Source: Streptomyces sp. MUM 178J (lineage in GTDB: Bacteria > Actinomycetota > Actinomycetes > Streptomycetales > Streptomycetaceae). Taken from it: 49,898 nt of DNA. The notes beneath the pieces are model-generated. The model had not been told where the DNA came from. It saw only the letters and a program-made list of their open reading frames with translations, and did no database searches. Positions within the stretch are counted from its first letter, which is position 1, and every line of letters begins with the position of its first letter. Shown here piece after piece: positions 1-8,696 of this stretch. The position numbers and the translations under genes were made by a program. The stretch covers positions 1 through 49,898 of the forward strand of contig NZ_JADWYQ010000046.1 of assembly GCF_022414575.1 (NCBI RefSeq), in the 5' to 3' direction.

Positions 1-65
1 TAAGCCTTTCAGCGCCGATGGTACTGCAGGGGGGACCCTGTGGGAGAGTAGGACGCCGCCGAACA
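1..65 (+). rRNA. rrf: 5S ribosomal RNA, 3' part
   Basis: The first 65 bases match the 3' half of Streptomyces 5S rRNA as I remember it, including the GGTACTGCAGGGGGG and GGGAGAGTAGG segments and the terminal CGCCGCCGAACA. The 5' half lies outside the window. It is followed by a strong terminator, as expected at the end of an rRNA operon, so the window starts at the end of a 16S-23S-5S operon. Confidence 0.95.
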
Positions 66-72
66 ATTTTTA

Positions 73-116
73 GCCGTAGGCTCCTGGACTGTTGGTCCGG
101 GAGCCTACGGCCTTTT
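73..116 (+). terminator. rRNA operon terminator
   Basis: GCCGTAGGCTCC (73-84) pairs perfectly with GGAGCCTACGGC (100-111). The stem continues inward with TGGAC/GTCCG around a TGTTG loop, giving about 17 pairs, and is followed by CTTTTT. This is a textbook intrinsic terminator 8 bases after the 5S end. Confidence 0.93.
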
Positions 117-155
117 TGCGTTGCCCCGTCCCGGCTGAGTCGTCAGGATCAGGGC

Positions 156-737
156 ATGGACTATGTCATTCGGGCGGTACAGAGCGACGAGTGGGTCAAG
201 GCGCGAGAGCTCAGGCTCGCCGCATTGCAGGATCCAGTTGCACCCCTCGCCTTTCTGGAGACATACGAGAACGCCATCGAGAAGCCGGATGCCTTCTGGC
301 AGGAGCGCACGGCCCGGGTGGCCGCAGGGGGAGTCCAAGCAGCTGGCGAGTCGCCTGCCTGCCAGTTCATCGGTGAGGCGCCGGACGGAACATGGGGCGG
401 AAGTCTGACCGTACTGGTGGAACCGGCCGGCACAGGCTTGAGCTTCGCGGCAGAAGCGAAGGTGGATCAGGCCCACGTCGTAGGGGTCTATGTAAGGCCC
501 GATGCGCGTGGTTCAGGGCTCGCGGATGCCTTGTTCCGGGCCGCGATCGAGTGGTCCTGGGCCCTGTCCAAGCCGAAGATCGAACGGGTACGGCTGTATG
601 TGCACGAGCACAACACCCGCGCGGCCGCGTTCTATCGGCGTGTGGGGTTCGTGGCAAGCGGAGAGGCGTTGCCCACGCCCGACGACGCCATGGCGCGAGA
701 GCTGGAGTACGAGATACGTCGCCCTCCAGGGCTGTGA
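156..737 (+). CDS. GNAT family N-acetyltransferase
   Basis: A 193-aa protein with the GNAT fold, which transfers an acetyl group from acetyl-CoA to an amine; the substrate cannot be told. The acetyl-CoA loop is visible as VYVRPDARGSGLADALF, followed by the C-terminal motif NTRAAAFYRRVGF typical of RimI/PhnO-like members. The ATG at 156 is chosen because longer in-frame starts would run through the rRNA terminator and the 5S gene; the Shine-Dalgarno there (AGG) is weak. It stands alone between the rRNA terminator and the convergent end of the secretion-like cluster. Confidence 0.88.
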   Translation: MDYVIRAVQSDEWVKARELRLAALQDPVAPLAFLETYENAIEKPDAFWQERTARVAAGGVQAAGESPACQFIGEAPDGTWGGSLTVLVEPAGTGLSFAAEAKVDQAHVVGVYVRPDARGSGLADALFRAAIEWSWALSKPKIERVRLYVHEHNTRAAAFYRRVGFVASGEALPTPDDAMARELEYEIRRPPGL

Positions 738-814
738 GAGAGCCGGTTCCGAAGCTCATGCCCGGTCTTTCAGCGTGGCCGGGTGCAGCCCCCCGTCGGT
801 TCGGTGCAGCGCGG

Positions 815-2536
815 TCACTGGGGGAGCGGCTCCGGCCAGCGGGCGCGGGCCTGTTCGGCGGAGCGGAGCAGGACCAGGGTCGGCAGGCCCTGGTCCTGAC
901 CTGAGGTCAGCAGCTCCGGAAGGTGGGGAAGCGGAGCCACGGCCGCGACATCGTCGAGGATGAGCGTCAGTGGTGGGTCGAGCCGGCCGGCGGATGACCG
1001 TGCGGCCATGCGGCGGCCGTGCTCGACCACGCTTGAGGCGAGAGCCGTGAGCAGCGGCATGGCGCCGGGGTGGGTGCGGGGGTCCTCAATCGGTTCACCC
1101 ACCACATAAAGCGTGCCCCCTTCGTTTATGAATGATTCCAGGGAAAGCGAATCGGGCCGATTGCCGGTGCAGGCGTCACGGATGTGGACCGAGGAGAGCG
1201 CGGACAGCGCACGGTTCGTCAGCTGCTGGGCCACGTCACGGCGTTCGGGGTGTGCGATGAGTGCGGACTCCAGCAGGCCGGCGAGACCGGCGGCGGCCTT
1301 GGGGTGGGTGCGGAGAATGCGTACGGCCTCCTGGGCGCCGCCGCCCTGTGCCCAGCGGTGCACCTGCTTGAACGGGCGGCCGTCCACGGCGGCGGCATGC
1401 AGCCAGCAACGCAGCAGCGTCTGAGCCGTGTCCGCCATGGCGGCGTCGAGGCGGGCGTGCGGCCGTACGGGGGCGAGCAGCGCGGCGGCGCGGGCCGCGG
1501 CCGTGTCGGCATCCCCGCAGTGTGCCGTGGGTGACCAGTGAAGCCGGGCGGGCGTGTCGCACAGATGCCCGGGGTCGTAGACCAGGACGGGGCCGAGCTT
1601 GGAGCGTGCGTCTTTCGTCTCCGACCAGACGGTCGTGTCCGAGGTGACGACGAGGGCCGGGCCGTCGGCGTCAAGGACCGCTTGGACGGTGGCGGGGCGG
1701 CGGGTGGCGGGACCGCCGTAGAGGACGCGGGGGGTTCGGGGGGCCGGGACGGTGGGGAGGGGTGCGGGCGTCACCTGTGCGGCGGAGCCCGTCGGCTGTC
1801 CGGTAGAGCCCGCCGGCCGGCGGTGCTGACCGGCCGGACCGGGCCCGCCTGCCGGGACCGGGCCGGGCGGGTCCGCGGTCGCGCCGTCCGGCTGGCGGCC
1901 GGACGGCGTCGCGGTCGCCGACGGCGGCGCTGCGGAGTTGCTCGCGCCGGCGGGAGCAACCTCGGAGGCGCCTTCGGAGGCGACTTCGGACGGAGATTCG
2001 AGGGCGGTCCCGGTCACGGGTTCGGCTGCGGATTTCGGTACGGGTTTGGCCGCCGGTCCTGCCGCTGGTTCGGCCGCTGGTTCGGCCGCCGGCTCGGCCT
2101 CGTACACACCATGGGCCCCGGTCGCCTCCCGCTCGTACATCTTCCGCTTCGCCTGGCGGACCGCCCGCCAGCGGGCCGCCGTCCCCAGGACGAAGACGGA
2201 CAGCACCACCAGCACCATCAGCTCGCCGACGGCCAGGCCCCAGAACAGCCCGTACCCGGAGAGCTGCTCCGGCGGAGTGTCGGGCCAGGCGCCGGGCAGG
2301 TCGCGCGGGTCGGAGGCCAGGGCGCGCATCGCCAGCGGCGTACGGGTGAAGGCGACCCCGCTCGGCCAGGCGCCGTGGGCGAACAGGCCGGCCAGGCCCG
2401 TCGCCGTCCACACCAGCAGTGTCAGGCCGAGCAGGAAGGCGAGCAGGCCGACCAGCAGGCCGTCGGGGATGCCGCGTTCGCCGGGGCGTGCATAGCCCGC
2501 ACGCCGGGCTTCGTACTCGTCGTGCCGGTCGGGCAT
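815..2536 (-). CDS. VirD4/TraG-like coupling protein relative, no P-loop
   Basis: A 573-aa membrane protein at the 3' end of the T4SS-like cluster. Residues about 25-50 and 100-120 form two hydrophobic segments, followed by a long Ala/Pro/Glu linker (about 145-265) with EPAA repeats. The C-terminal half resembles the ATPase core of TraG/VirD4-type coupling proteins: GPALVVTS, VLVYDPG and a Walker-B-like LTLILDDVAAV. Where the family usually has a GxxxxGKT loop, this protein reads YGGPATRRPAT, with no Lys-Thr, so ATP binding is doubtful. It ends soon after a VLLRSAEQARARW segment, earlier than I expect for the family. Start ATG is one base past the stop of the VirB4-like gene, so it is cotranscribed. 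Family assignment rests on context and these motifs. Confidence 0.72.
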   Translation of the reverse strand: MPDRHDEYEARRAGYARPGERGIPDGLLVGLLAFLLGLTLLVWTATGLAGLFAHGAWPSGVAFTRTPLAMRALASDPRDLPGAWPDTPPEQLSGYGLFWGLAVGELMVLVVLSVFVLGTAARWRAVRQAKRKMYEREATGAHGVYEAEPAAEPAAEPAAGPAAKPVPKSAAEPVTGTALESPSEVASEGASEVAPAGASNSAAPPSATATPSGRQPDGATADPPGPVPAGGPGPAGQHRRPAGSTGQPTGSAAQVTPAPLPTVPAPRTPRVLYGGPATRRPATVQAVLDADGPALVVTSDTTVWSETKDARSKLGPVLVYDPGHLCDTPARLHWSPTAHCGDADTAAARAAALLAPVRPHARLDAAMADTAQTLLRCWLHAAAVDGRPFKQVHRWAQGGGAQEAVRILRTHPKAAAGLAGLLESALIAHPERRDVAQQLTNRALSALSSVHIRDACTGNRPDSLSLESFINEGGTLYVVGEPIEDPRTHPGAMPLLTALASSVVEHGRRMAARSSAGRLDPPLTLILDDVAAVAPLPHLPELLTSGQDQGLPTLVLLRSAEQARARWPEPLPQ

Positions 2537-2537
2537 A

Positions 2538-3962
2538 TCACGCCACCGTTGATTCCGAGGACTCGTCCAGTTCCAGCTGCTGTCGCTCGATGAGTGCCGC
2601 GCGGCGCTCGGCCTCCCATTCCGCGGCCTGGACGTCTTCGGGCAGAGAGCGGTTCTCCGCGGCTGATTCGGTCATCGCGCGGTCGGTGAAGACGATCGGC
2701 CTTTCGGTCTCCGTCACCAGGTGTTTGACGACCTGCACATTGCCGTTGACGTCCCAGACGGCGATACCCGGGGTGAGGGTCGGGATGATCTCGACCGCCC
2801 AGCGGGGCAGCCCGAGGACCCGGCCCGTGGCGCGCGCCTCGTCGGCCTTCTGCGCGTAGACGGTCCTGGTGGAGGCCATCTTCAGGATGGCGGCGGCTTC
2901 ACGGGCCGCCGCACCGTCCACGACGTCCGACAGATGGTGGACGACGGCGACGAAGGACAGTCCGAGGCGTCGCCCGAACTTGAGCAGCCGCTGGAAGAGC
3001 TGGGCGACAAAGGGGCTGTTGATGATGTGCCAGGCCTCCTCGACCAGGAAGATGCGCTTCTTCCGGTCGGGGCGGATCCAGGTGTGCTCCAGCCAGACTC
3101 CGACGATGGCCATGAGGATGGGCATGGCGATGGAGTTGCGGTCGATATGAGAGAGGTCGAAGACGATCAGCGGGGCGTCGAGGTCGATGCCGACGGTCGT
3201 CGGCCCGTCGAACATGCCGCGCAGATCGCCGTCGACGAGACGGTCGAGGACGAGGGCGACATCGAGCCCCCATGCCCGTACATCGTCTATGTCGACGTTC
3301 ATGGCCTCCGCGGACTCCGGCTCGGGGTGGCGGAGCTGTTCGACGATGTCCGTCAGCACGGGCTGGCGGCCGGTGATGGTGGCGTTGACATAGGCGTGCG
3401 CGACCTTGAGCGCGAAGCCGGCGCGCTCGTCGAGGCCGTGGCCCATCGCGACCTCGATGATCGTACGGAGCAGCGCGAGCTGGCCCGTGGTGGTGATCGC
3501 CGGGTCGAGGGGGTTGAGCCGGATGCCGCCGTCGAGCGCGGTCATCGGGTCCAGGCGGATGGGCGTTATCCCCAGCTCCTGGGCGATGAGGTTCCACTCG
3601 CCGACGCCGTCCTCGCCCTGGGCGTCGAGGACGACGACCTGGCGGTCGCGGAAGCGGAGCTGGCGCAGGACATAGGTCTTCTCCAACGCCGACTTGCCGT
3701 TGCCGGACTCGCCGAGGACCAGCCAGTGGGGCGCGGGGAGCTGCTGCCCGTACAGCTGGAAGGGGTCGTAGACATAGCCCTTGCCGCTGTAGACCTCACG
3801 GCCGATGATCACGCCAGAGTCGCCCAGTCCGGGGGCCGCGGTGGGCAGATACACGGCCTGGGCCTGGCCGGTTGAGGTGCGCACGGGCGGGCGGGTCGTC
3901 TCCACCTTGCCGAAGACGAAGGAGGTGAAGGCGTCGGTGAGGACGGACAGCGGATCTCGCAT
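2538..3962 (-). CDS. VirB4-like ATPase of a T4SS-related system
   Basis: A 474-aa cytoplasmic ATPase that would power a type IV secretion-like envelope complex. Walker A is GESGNGKSA at residues 84-92, and Walker B is RIFLVEEAW near residue 310. Between and after these lie VirB4/TraC C-domain features: LNPLDP, an FDLS segment, and LGLSFVAVVHHLSDVV. The usual VirB4 N-terminal domain is absent; in actinobacteria this piece is often supplied by the separate SCO6880/PrgI-type protein encoded immediately upstream here. It starts 10 bases after that gene and stops one base before the VirD4-like gene, so the three are one transcript. A conjugation role is not implied: no relaxase is seen. Confidence 0.85.
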   Translation of the reverse strand: MRDPLSVLTDAFTSFVFGKVETTRPPVRTSTGQAQAVYLPTAAPGLGDSGVIIGREVYSGKGYVYDPFQLYGQQLPAPHWLVLGESGNGKSALEKTYVLRQLRFRDRQVVVLDAQGEDGVGEWNLIAQELGITPIRLDPMTALDGGIRLNPLDPAITTTGQLALLRTIIEVAMGHGLDERAGFALKVAHAYVNATITGRQPVLTDIVEQLRHPEPESAEAMNVDIDDVRAWGLDVALVLDRLVDGDLRGMFDGPTTVGIDLDAPLIVFDLSHIDRNSIAMPILMAIVGVWLEHTWIRPDRKKRIFLVEEAWHIINSPFVAQLFQRLLKFGRRLGLSFVAVVHHLSDVVDGAAAREAAAILKMASTRTVYAQKADEARATGRVLGLPRWAVEIIPTLTPGIAVWDVNGNVQVVKHLVTETERPIVFTDRAMTESAAENRSLPEDVQAAEWEAERRAALIERQQLELDESSESTVA

Positions 3963-3972
3963 GGCTGGGCCC

Positions 3973-5529
3973 CTATCGGCGGATGCCGGTCGCGAACGGC
4001 AGCGTGTTCACAAAGGCCCGGTGGTGCTCGCGGTCACACCACTCCAGCTTGAGGTAGGACTTGCCGGCTGAGGCCCTGATCGTGCGCTTGTCCTTGGCCA
4101 GGGCCTCGGGGGAGCGCGCCGACACGGTGATGTACCCGACGAGGTTGACGCCCGCCGCCCCGCTGGCGAGATCTTCACCCCGCTGGTCGAGTCGGCCGTG
4201 GGCGGCGATGTCGCGCGGGTCGACCGTGCGGTTCAGCTTGGCGGCGCGGCTGGCGTCCGCCTCGTCGTTGGTCTTCTCGGTGAGCATGCGCTCGATGGCG
4301 ACCTCGGTGGGCTCCAGGTCCATGCAGACGGCGACCGTACGGATGACGTCGGGGGTGTGGACGAGCAGCGGGGCGAGGAAGTTGACGCCGACGGGCGTGA
4401 GCGGCCACTCCTTGACCCAGGCGGTGGCATGGCACCAGGGGGCGCGGGTGGCGGACTCGCGGGTCTTGGCCTGGAGGTAGGTGGGCTCCATGGCGTCGAG
4501 TTCGGCGGGCCAGGCGTTGCGCCTGGTCATCGCCTGGATGTGGTCGATGGGGTGGTCGGGGTCGTACATCGAGTGCACGAGGGAGGCGAGGCGGCTCTGG
4601 CCGAGCGGCTGGCGTACGCGGATGTCGGCTTCGGCGAGCCGGGCGCAGATGTCGGTGAGTTCGCGGGCCATGACGACGGCGAGGCCCGCGTCCTTGTCGA
4701 GTTTGCGGGTGCCGGTGGCCTGGCGGGCGGCGCGGGCCATGGCGTTCGCCTCGGCGGCCAGCTCGCGGGTGTAGTGCATACAGGCGACGAGATAGGCGCG
4801 GTGCTGCTCGCTGGAGGTGGAGACCATCGACTGGAGCTGGTCGTACGAGTCGCGAAGCCAGGCCGGGGCCCGTGCGTCGCCGCGCTGGGCGACGTCCTTG
4901 GCGTGGGCGTCGGGGTCGGCGGGGAGGGTGCGGGCGAGCATCTGGAGGCGGGTGACGAAGCCGTCTCCGTTGGCGACATGCTTCAGAAGCGTGCCGAAAC
5001 GGTCCACCAGGGCTTCCTGGTCCTCGCTGTCGCGCAGTCCGACGCCCGGACCCTCGATCTCGATGGCGGCGGTGACGGTGCGGCGGTCCGCGTGGAGGAG
5101 TACGGCGATCTCGTCGGGCCCGAAGGGGGCGGCGAGCCAGTTGATCCGGCCGATGCCGGGGGGCGGTCCGATCTCGACCTCGCGGCCGTCGAGGCGGGTG
5201 CCGGACTCTGCGGCGGCGGAGCGGTAGACCGCGACGCCGCTGCGGACGGTACGGCGGTAGCTGCGGCTGATCTCGAACCACTTGTAGAAGGTGCGGCCCT
5301 TGAAGGGGACGTAGACGGCGGCGAGGGCGAGCATCGGAAAGCCCATCAGCAGCACAATGCGCAGGGAGAGGAGGGGGACCAGCAGTCCGCTCATCATGCC
5401 GAGGAACGCGCCGGCGATGATCAGGGCGATCTCGCCGGTCTCGCGGTTCTTGCCGATGATCGCGTTCGGCCGGGAGCGGCCGATGAGATACGTACGGCGG
5501 GGCGTGATGGGTTGGGACTGGGTCGTCAA
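3973..5529 (-). CDS. SCO6880/PrgI-like membrane protein
   Basis: A 518-aa protein with two closely spaced membrane segments at about residues 33-75 (IALIIAGAFLGMM... to ...MLALAAVYVPF), then a large soluble domain. It matches what I know as the SCO6880 family, a PrgI-like membrane anchor fused to a VirB4 N-domain-like region, usually beside a VirB4 ATPase as here. The start is a TTG whose TG overlaps the TGA of the upstream VirB6-like gene (TTGA); a strong GGAGG lies about 9 bases before it, which is why I accept the rare start codon. Likely translationally coupled. Function within the complex is inferred from position. Confidence 0.82.
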   Translation of the reverse strand: MTTQSQPITPRRTYLIGRSRPNAIIGKNRETGEIALIIAGAFLGMMSGLLVPLLSLRIVLLMGFPMLALAAVYVPFKGRTFYKWFEISRSYRRTVRSGVAVYRSAAAESGTRLDGREVEIGPPPGIGRINWLAAPFGPDEIAVLLHADRRTVTAAIEIEGPGVGLRDSEDQEALVDRFGTLLKHVANGDGFVTRLQMLARTLPADPDAHAKDVAQRGDARAPAWLRDSYDQLQSMVSTSSEQHRAYLVACMHYTRELAAEANAMARAARQATGTRKLDKDAGLAVVMARELTDICARLAEADIRVRQPLGQSRLASLVHSMYDPDHPIDHIQAMTRRNAWPAELDAMEPTYLQAKTRESATRAPWCHATAWVKEWPLTPVGVNFLAPLLVHTPDVIRTVAVCMDLEPTEVAIERMLTEKTNDEADASRAAKLNRTVDPRDIAAHGRLDQRGEDLASGAAGVNLVGYITVSARSPEALAKDKRTIRASAGKSYLKLEWCDREHHRAFVNTLPFATGIRR

Positions 5530-6950
5530 CGCCCTCCACCTCCTGTGCCTGTGCCGGTGCCTGTGGTGCTTCCGGCGCCGGTGGCGCCGAATGTGCCGTG
5601 TGTGCCTGAGCCGCCGGCCCTACGGCTGGAGTGCGGGGTGCTGCCGGACGGGCCCGAGCCCGCGCTGCGGGGCGGAGGCGCCGCCGGCGACGCGCCGCCG
5701 CCGCGGGAACTGTGGGCGGCGACGCCGCCGCTGACGGGGTTGGCGGGGCGGGCCGCGCTGCCGCCCGCGCCGTTGGAGCTGTCGCCCGAGGAGTTGCCCC
5801 GGGCGCTGTGGGTCTTGATGCCCTGGGAGACCAGGGCGGCGGGAGAGCTGATGACGGCGGCCGCGGCGTTCTCGGCGCCGTTCTGGAGACGGTTGTTGCG
5901 GGAGGCGGCGATCTCGTCGCCGAAGCCCGGGACGAAGCGGTAGATCATCACGGACGCGAAGATGGCCAGGATGATGATGGCGAGCCCGGAGACGACGGCG
6001 GAGAAGGAGTCGGGGCCGTCCTCGGAGGCGAGCGCTCCGGCGAGACCCAGCACGATGACGATGATGGGCTTCACCAGGATCACCGCGATCATGATCCCGG
6101 CCCAGCGGCGGACGTGCCCCCACATGTTCTTGTCGACGAGCCCCGAGTAGACGACGACACCCAGCAGCGCGCCGACGTACAGGAGCACCGCCCGGATGAA
6201 CAGCTCCAGATAGAGGACGCCGGCGGCGAGGATCGTGACAAGCGAGACGACCATCAGCATGATCGGCCCGCCGCCGATGTCGGTGCCCTTGGTGAGCGCG
6301 GCGGAGAAGTTCCCGAAGAACATGTCCGTCTGGCCGCTGCTGCCGCCCGCGATGACCTCGGTGACGCCGTCGGTGGCGGAGACGAGGGTGTACAGGATCA
6401 GCGGGGTGAAGGCGCAGGCGAGGACGGTCAGCCAGAGGAAGCCGACGGCCTCGGAGATCGCGGTGGTGAGAGGGACGCCGCGGATGGCGCGCTTGGCGAC
6501 GGCGAGGAGCCAGAGCACGAGGGTGAGGACGGTGGCGGCGGCGAAGACGACGGCGTACTGGGCCAGGAAGGTGGTGTTGGTGAAGTCCACGGTGGCCGTG
6601 GACTTCACCGCCTTGGAGAGCGTGTCGACGGTCCAGGCGGCGGCGTCGGCGCAGCCGCGGGCGAGCGAAGAGAGCGGGTCGAGCGCGTCAGCCGGGTCGG
6701 TGACGCCGCCGGTGCGCGAGCCGCTGCCGGCGCCTTCGCCGTTCTCGCAGTAGTCGCGGGCGGGGCCGACGATCAGGTCGCATTTGTCGTCGTTGGCGCC
6801 TGATGGCGTCGGCGAGGGTGTGGCGGACGTGGTGGGGGGCGATGTGGGTGACGGCTCGGCGAGGGCGCGGGACGCCATGAGCACGGCCGCCGTCTGCACG
6901 GTTGCGAAGACAGCGCCCAACGAGAGCGCACGTCGCGGGTTACCGGGCAT
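5526..6950 (-). CDS. VirB6/TrbL-like multi-spanning membrane protein
   Basis: A 474-aa integral membrane protein. A signal peptide (MPGNPRRALSLG... to ...ASRALA) is followed by a Pro/Thr/Ser spacer and a short Cys-containing stretch, then roughly six hydrophobic segments between residues 130 and 340, and a Gly/Ser/Thr-rich C-terminal tail of about 110 residues. This layout fits the VirB6/TrbL channel subunit of type IV secretion-like systems. It overlaps the upstream VirB8-like gene by 11 bases and the downstream SCO6880-like gene by 4, so it is inside one operon. The low-complexity tail is unlikely to be conserved. Confidence 0.78.
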   Translation of the reverse strand: MPGNPRRALSLGAVFATVQTAAVLMASRALAEPSPTSPPTTSATPSPTPSGANDDKCDLIVGPARDYCENGEGAGSGSRTGGVTDPADALDPLSSLARGCADAAAWTVDTLSKAVKSTATVDFTNTTFLAQYAVVFAAATVLTLVLWLLAVAKRAIRGVPLTTAISEAVGFLWLTVLACAFTPLILYTLVSATDGVTEVIAGGSSGQTDMFFGNFSAALTKGTDIGGGPIMLMVVSLVTILAAGVLYLELFIRAVLLYVGALLGVVVYSGLVDKNMWGHVRRWAGIMIAVILVKPIIVIVLGLAGALASEDGPDSFSAVVSGLAIIILAIFASVMIYRFVPGFGDEIAASRNNRLQNGAENAAAAVISSPAALVSQGIKTHSARGNSSGDSSNGAGGSAARPANPVSGGVAAHSSRGGGASPAAPPPRSAGSGPSGSTPHSSRRAGGSGTHGTFGATGAGSTTGTGTGTGGGGR

Positions 6951-7790
6951 ACGTGAACCCTCCGTACTGCTCGACGGCCTTGGCGATCTCTTCAGCGTCC
7001 GAAGCCGTACGGTCGGCGTTCACCGGGGCGGGGCCGTCCTTCTGAGAGAAGCTCTCGACCTTCCAGTCCTCGCCCGACCACCGCAACTTGAGCGTCATGG
7101 TGAACCAGTCATTGGTGACCGGGTTCGTGGAGCTCACCCCGGCCATGCCGAACACGCCGGTGCACCAGACCTCGACCGAGGCGGAGTCGTCCGTGTACTG
7201 GGTGATCTTCGTCCCGACGGGTGCCGTGCGTGATACGTATGTCAGACCGGACGGCGCGTTGCCCTTGGCGTCGAGGCCGAGCGTGTCGAGGAACTTCTTG
7301 TCGTAGGCCTTGTCGAGTCTGGCAGCCAGCTCGTCTGCTTTATCGGCGACGAACAGTCGACGAACGATCTCGGCCCGTCGATCGGGTTTGAGGATGTCGG
7401 CGGAGACCAGCGCCACCGCGTAGTTCGCCGCCGCGCTCTGCGCCCCCTGCTCGTCGTGGGCGTAGCCGGAAGGGATGTTTCCGGCTCCCGACCTTCCCGT
7501 CACCGGTTTGACGCCCGTGGCCGCCGTGGGGCCTGCCCCTGCCCCTGCGCCGTTGCCGCCGCGGGCGGAGGCGGAGCCGCCGTCGCCGTCCCCGCCCCGG
7601 TTGGCGAAGGCGATCGCGGCGATCAGGAGGACGACGACGCGACCACCGCGACCAGGGAGCGTGAGCTGCGGGACGGGCGGCGGGCGCCGCCGTAGACGTC
7701 GGGGGCCGGGGCGCCCGGGAGGCGGGTGCGGGTCTGGCGCGAGGCGTCTGCCTGCTCGCCGCGGTAGCCCTGCTCGTCGCCGAGGCTCAT
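6940..7790 (-). pseudogene. VirB8/TcpC-like protein, frameshifted in the membrane segment
   Basis: Two overlapping minus-strand frames make one protein. The first starts at ATG 7790 (MSLGDEQGYRGEQ...), runs through a basic SRSSRSLVAVV and then hits a stop at 7623-7625. The second frame continues VVVLLIAAIAFANRGG and reads on to 6940. A single missing base near 7639-7641 explains this: adding one C on the plus strand there restores a continuous LVAVVGVVVLLIAA transmembrane helix. The periplasmic part (about 190 residues, with KITQYTDDSASVEVWCTGVFG and WKVESFSQKDGP) looks like the NTF2-fold domain of TcpC/VirB8 proteins. Either a sequencing error or a genuine break. Calling a longer single frame from 7809 gives an implausible Arg/Pro-rich N-terminus. 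Confidence 0.7.
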
Positions 7791-7972
7791 GGTGCGTACG
7801 CCCCCTCACTCGTCTGCTGTTCCGCGTGGTACGCCGAAGCCACCGTGGGGGTGCCGTATGACGGTGGCCGTGCTGCTCTCCGCGCAGTCGCGGTGTGGTG
7901 ACTCGACATCAGGGGACGCAACCTCAATGTGGCCGGGCCCGGACGCGTGGCCCGGCGATGACTGACGGGCGG

Positions 7973-8281
7973 TTAAACAGCCATCCCGTAGACGATGGTG
8001 AACAAGGTCCCCAGCGATCCGATGATGAAGACGCCGGTCAGTCCGGCGACGATCAGGCCCTTGCCCTGTTCCGCGCTGAACGTGTCGCGCAGTGCCGTCG
8101 CTCCGATGCGCTGCTTCGCAGCGCCCCAGATCGCGATGGCCAGGCAGAGGAGGATGGCGATCGCCATCACGACCTCGATCATCACGCGGGCTTCGTTACC
8201 CAGACTTCCGAAAGGTCCCCAGTTTGGGGCGATTCCTCCGATGATGGTGGTGATGTCGCCCTTTTCGGCTGCCAGGATCAT
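7973..8281 (-). CDS. Small two-helix membrane protein, VirB2-like in layout
   Basis: About 102 aa with two hydrophobic helices, VMIEVVMAIAILLCLAIAIWGA and LIVAGLTGVFIIGSLGTLF, separated by a short polar loop (KQRIGATALRDTFSAEQGKG). Small two-helix proteins of this kind occupy the pilin/VirB2 or TrbC position in type IV systems, and it is the first gene of the membrane-complex block here, but sequence identity to VirB2 is not evident. The ATG at 8281 has GGTGAG four bases upstream; a GTG nine bases earlier (8290) is the alternative start. No signal peptide is obvious. Function is inferred only from neighbourhood. Confidence 0.72.
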   Translation of the reverse strand: MILAAEKGDITTIIGGIAPNWGPFGSLGNEARVMIEVVMAIAILLCLAIAIWGAAKQRIGATALRDTFSAEQGKGLIVAGLTGVFIIGSLGTLFTIVYGMAV

Positions 8282-8482
8282 GTAACTCACCGCCCCTGTC
8301 GGGTTGTTCGGTGCCCCTGCCCCGTGGCATGGGCCGTCGCTCTATCTTCGCTGATGAAACCGTCCGCGTACGCCGACTTGGCTGGTCTCTTTACCCGATC
8401 TCCGCACGTATGACCGACTGCATCCGCCCTGACCTGCGACGGCAGGGGTCGGGGCGGGGCGCAGGCAGGTCTATCGTCACTC

Positions 8483-8511
8483 TGTGTATCACGGTGCGTG
8501 ACTCCGGGCAA
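8483..8511 (-). promoter_or_regulatory. Candidate promoter for the T4SS-like operon; 8291-8696 otherwise without genes
   Basis: On the minus strand TTGCCC (8506-8511) and TACACA (8483-8488) are separated by exactly 17 bases, about 200 bases upstream of the small membrane gene. This is only a sequence match. The rest of the 8291-8696 gap has no open frame with a ribosome-binding site or familiar protein features. Confidence 0.35.
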
Positions 8512-8696
8512 TGACTGTCGTTGTCCCACATTTGGGGCGCTGCGAAGCGCGGTGGACGGCGGGATGCCGGAGCTGCGGGCTGACGGGGGCAGTCGAAGCG
8601 TGCGCGGGGCGCAGCCGCGCGCAGGGTCGGGCGCACGTTCGAGAGGGGTGGCGGTGAGCGGCCGTCAGCCGCCCCCTCGCCGGTACCCGGTGGACA

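Noticed and set aside
18..155. Upstream extension of the GNAT gene
   Set aside because: It would read through the end of the 5S rRNA and its terminator, so the start at 156 is used.
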